DNA of 64,000 nt from Nilaparvata lugens. Taxonomy: Eukaryota > Arthropoda > Insecta > Hemiptera > Delphacidae. Positions within the stretch are counted from its first letter, which is position 1; every line of letters starts with the position of its first letter. Below are positions 61,063 to 64,000 of this stretch, piece after piece. The position numbers and the translations under genes are program-made. Below the pieces are notes generated by a model, which saw nothing but the letters and a program-made list of their open reading frames with translations, did not search any database and was not told the origin of the DNA. The stretch is taken from positions 27,415,796-27,479,795 of the forward strand of contig NC_052516.1 in NCBI RefSeq assembly GCF_014356525.2. The letters run 5' to 3'.

Positions 61063-61241
61063 TTGAGAAATATAGAAACAGACTATGTAGTTCCACCAAC
61101 AAAGGCTGCAGCTCGACTGATGAGGTAGGCATGGGAGGGTACTGGAATGGAGGAGGGGATAGGAAACGTTGGCGCATGCGCAGCTTGAAAAGAAGAATGC
61201 TTGGGTGGGATTCCACCCATACGTGGTTCTTACTGGGTTAA

Positions 61242-62402
61242 CAAAAATTGATTCAGTTGTCATAACATTTGGAAAATTTCAACATGAGAATGTTTGATTC
61301 TATGTTCTAACAAAGAATGATTCAAATCGTGAATAAGTTGTACAAACTTCATTTTGGACAAAATTCTTGGCTTGTGTTTTAATTGATACTGTATACTGTA
61401 TTTCAAATAACATATTTTTCGGCTTAAATTTGCATGTACCGTACAAGTTTATATTTTTTTATGAATTTCATTGTATTCTATTTTGTCATGCTCTAGTCAA
61501 CAGACAATATCTGTCAGGATCTATTGGCAATATAATTATAGTACAATAAAATTATTTTAGTAGTTCAACTATAGCTACAAACTTGAAAGGATAATGTGAA
61601 TTTATATTTTTTATAATGAAATCATCAACGGTCTTAAGTGGTCAATTAGTAGATTTTTTAATCAAATTCTAGATTTTATCCACAGATGGACAATATTTTA
61701 TGTAATAAGAGTACTTATAATGTAAATTTTACCTATTTGTTAGTTTGACTAATCGTGTTTTAATGTAGCATCATTTAAATAATTGTTGTGATGTTCTATA
61801 TTGATGTAGTTGCAAATTTATTGTATTTTAATAATGTAGCAATGTTATTCATATTTTTGTATGAACGATACGAGAATGTACTGTAGTGTTTGTAATATGA
61901 TGAATCATAATTTAAATCAAACTATAGAATATCATTGAATTGTCAATTAGCACACGTATTTGATGAATTTGATTTTTGAATTTCTTTGTATTGACTTATT
62001 GTTCTATATATTCTTATTCTCTATATATGGTCTTGTTTTTAGATAATCCTATTGATTACTGCTCATTGTTATTTCAATTAAATCGTGCGATTTGTTTGTG
62101 AATAATATTCATTCTCTCTTCGCTTCTCGTTGATTCCTGAAAACATTACAATCTTTTGATCATCGTGAACTAAAATCTGTTATTATATCCCCGGAGTTAT
62201 ATTCACTGATGTTTGTTTTTTCAATTATAATACTAGAATTTTATTTGTACGTTGAATTGTATTATGCACATTGACGTGACGTGTCTGGTGTCTTATTATA
62301 CTGATGTAGCTAAGCTCAGTGTTTATATGATGGAATATAAATATATACAATTTATTTGATGTAACAAAATAAATCATTACCTATGATATTATATTTGATC
62401 AT
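61242..62402. other. AT-rich intergenic stretch
   Basis: No open frame with recognisable content and no clear repeat structure seen between the piggyBac element and the GT-containing repeat. Confidence 0.5.
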
Positions 62403-62534
62403 TTTCACTTTCCTTGCTCTATTACCATAGGTAAGGAAAGTATTGCTTTCCGAAAAAAATTAAGGTACCCCAATTTCCAAATTTCTATACGTTTCAAGGT
62501 CCCCTGAGTCCAAAAAAGTGGTTTTTGGGTATTG

Positions 62535-62611
<77 letters not shown>

Positions 62612-64000
62612 TCTGTGTACACGATATATCATCTCCCAATTAACGGAACTACTTGAAATTTGGAACTTAAGGTCCTTACACTATTGGTCCAGTCACTATA
62701 TACATTGGTGCATACAATTTATATTGTAGTTCTGATTTTTTAATATATTATTTGGATACATAAGAGAAGTCCAGAACCAATTTCTTCATGCAAAATTTCC
62801 TTGTGCTAGATACAGGGTGGCCCAAAAACTTCGTATTTTCGGCTCATTTTCCAGTTTTCAGCTATTTCTGTCAAATCTCGTAATCGGACAGTAAAAATTA
62901 CTCCTGCCTTTTTTCTAGATTATAAAATTCTGGATAAAATGAAATCATTCGGAACTCTCTATCTCCAATGAGTAGTGAGTTATGATTTTTCAAAAATGAG
63001 TGAAATTTGAAGAAAAAATCAATTTTGTTGAATTTTAGTTTTTGATCAACAATATCTTCCGATTGTTACCATTTAGATTTATAATTCGAAATCCCTCTGG
63101 GCGTATTTTTGTACTCTACAATCTGAGATCAGGTGGAGCGCTCTATCTCATATAGATTTCAAGGTACACCGGACAACATTGCTCCTTGTATTGTGAAAAA
63201 CACCTAATTTTCAGCTTGAACCATCATCATCAACTACATTGCCCTCACTTTGAGATTTGGCACAATGATATGAGTTCATGAGATTATTTTGTACGAGAAT
63301 CACCCGTTAGATACACTCCATTTCAGTATTTCGTTGTGGAGAGGCGCGCTTAAGGACAGGAGTAATTTTTACTGTCCGATTACGAGATTTGACAGAAATA
63401 GCTGAAAACTGGGAAATGAGCTGAAAATACGAGGTTTTTGGGCCACCCTGTATCTAGCACAAGGAAATTTTGCATGAAGAAATTGGTTCAGGACTTCTCT
63501 TATGTACCCAAATAATATACTAGAAAATCAGAACTACAATATAAATTGCAAGCACACCCCCTTTTTTATGTCTATATTGACTGGACTATATAAGGATCCG
63601 ACACAAACAATTTCGATCAAATGCAATACATGATGGCGGCTAAAACGGTGAAAAAGTTGTCAAAAACAGGGTTTTTCGTGATTTTCTCGAAAACGGCTCC
63701 AACGATTTTGATCAAATGTATACCTTAAGTTGTCATTGATAAGCGGCTCTATCAACTGCCACAAGTCCCATATCTGTAAAAATTTCAGTAGCTCCGCCCC
63801 ATCTATGCAAAATTTTATTTTAGATTCCCAATTATCAGGCTTCAGATACAATTTAAACAAAAAAATTCAAGTGGAAAAATTAAGCATGAAAATTTCTACA
63901 AGTAATAAATACTCAGTAACATTTTCACCTAAAATTGAAAATAAGTTCGAAATTCGAGAAAATGTGATTATTCAATTATTGCAAACTGTTGGCAATAGTT
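62403..64000. repeat. second copy of the (GT)n dispersed repeat, runs off the window
   Basis: CACTTTCCTTGCTCTATTAC start, then the same order of blocks as 40420-41250, with a longer GT run (62538-62604). It is interrupted by another element at 62682-63590 and resumes at TAAGGATCCGACAC. Confidence 0.88.
62682..63590. mobile_element. ~905-bp element with ~220-bp inverted ends, nested in the GT repeat
   Basis: TGGTCCAGTCACTATATA at the left and the complement of TAGTCCAGTCAATATA at the right, with arms through GTACATAAGAGAAGTCCAGA-like text, CACAGGGTGG and CGATTACGAGATTTGACAGA. Comparison with the empty site at about 40652-40660 shows TATA or TA at the junctions. Same family as 4684-5600. Confidence 0.85.

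Larger units (their letters stand above)
58674..61237 (-). mobile_element. piggyBac-family DNA transposon with both ends
   Basis: TTAA sits at both edges (58670-58673 and 61238-61241), the piggyBac target duplication. The ends match as inverted repeats (CCCAGCAGGAACCACGT and CCCAGTAAGAACCACGT). Just inside both ends is GGGTGGAATCC. The element holds one transposase gene (58896-60338, minus strand) and a right-hand region with two copies of a roughly 198-bp tandem repeat. Intact ends and a long open frame suggest fairly recent insertion. Confidence 0.93.

Noticed and set aside
60589..61263. 224-codon open frame on the minus strand at the right end of the piggyBac element
   Set aside because: It runs through the tandem subterminal repeats, repeats itself accordingly and shows no known domain; most likely a chance frame in repeat DNA.
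62405..62729. Frames rich in His/Thr or Val/Cys over the GT run
   Set aside because: Translation of a dinucleotide microsatellite, not a protein.

Overview
The window reads as a piece of an insect nuclear genome: AT-rich, intron-rich, packed with short terminal-inverted-repeat elements, and carrying a sweet-taste-type gustatory receptor, a family typical of arthropods. The repeat landscape (long foldback elements, many 150-750 bp hairpin elements, piggyBac and PIF/Harbinger remnants) fits a large repeat-rich genome. A hemipteran such as a planthopper is my guess from general impression, not something the sequence proves. No rRNA, CRISPR or bacterial-type operon was seen.

There are three host genes. 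(1) Positions 888-16350, plus strand: the last seven visible coding exons of an ABCC (MRP4-like) transporter, from the second membrane domain through the whole second nucleotide-binding domain to the stop. The gene starts left of the window. (2) Positions 21962-43220, minus strand: a nine-exon sugar-type gustatory receptor. All splice phases agree and the joined frame is 427 residues; the first exon is the least certain. (3) Positions 29998-56383, plus strand: a four-exon F-box protein of 510 residues, whose tiny first two exons I placed by phase and motif. Genes 2 and 3 overlap on opposite strands for about 13 kb. The first two F-box exons lie in receptor introns, and four receptor exons plus the proposed first exon lie in F-box introns 1 and 2. 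Genes 1 and 2 converge tail to tail across about 5.6 kb.

Downstream of the F-box gene, 58674-61237 is a piggyBac element with TTAA duplications, matching terminal repeats and a transposase with all three catalytic aspartates but no cysteine-rich tail. Two internally deleted PIF/Harbinger derivatives lie at 26602-27472 and 41409-42240, both with first-exon remnants of their genes. Around them are at least six members of one TA-flanked inverted-repeat family (three are exactly 219 bp), several other hairpin families, two multi-hundred-base-arm foldbacks inside the ABCC introns, minisatellites, a polypyrimidine block and GT microsatellites.

No new multi-gene system is evident. The most interesting items are the interleaved antisense receptor/F-box pair with a probable GC-AG intron, the duplicated 3' end of the F-box coding region, nested insertions with readable target duplications, a minimal 38-bp palindrome inside a tRNA-like SINE, and a cluster of TATCGATA motifs in front of an ABCC exon.
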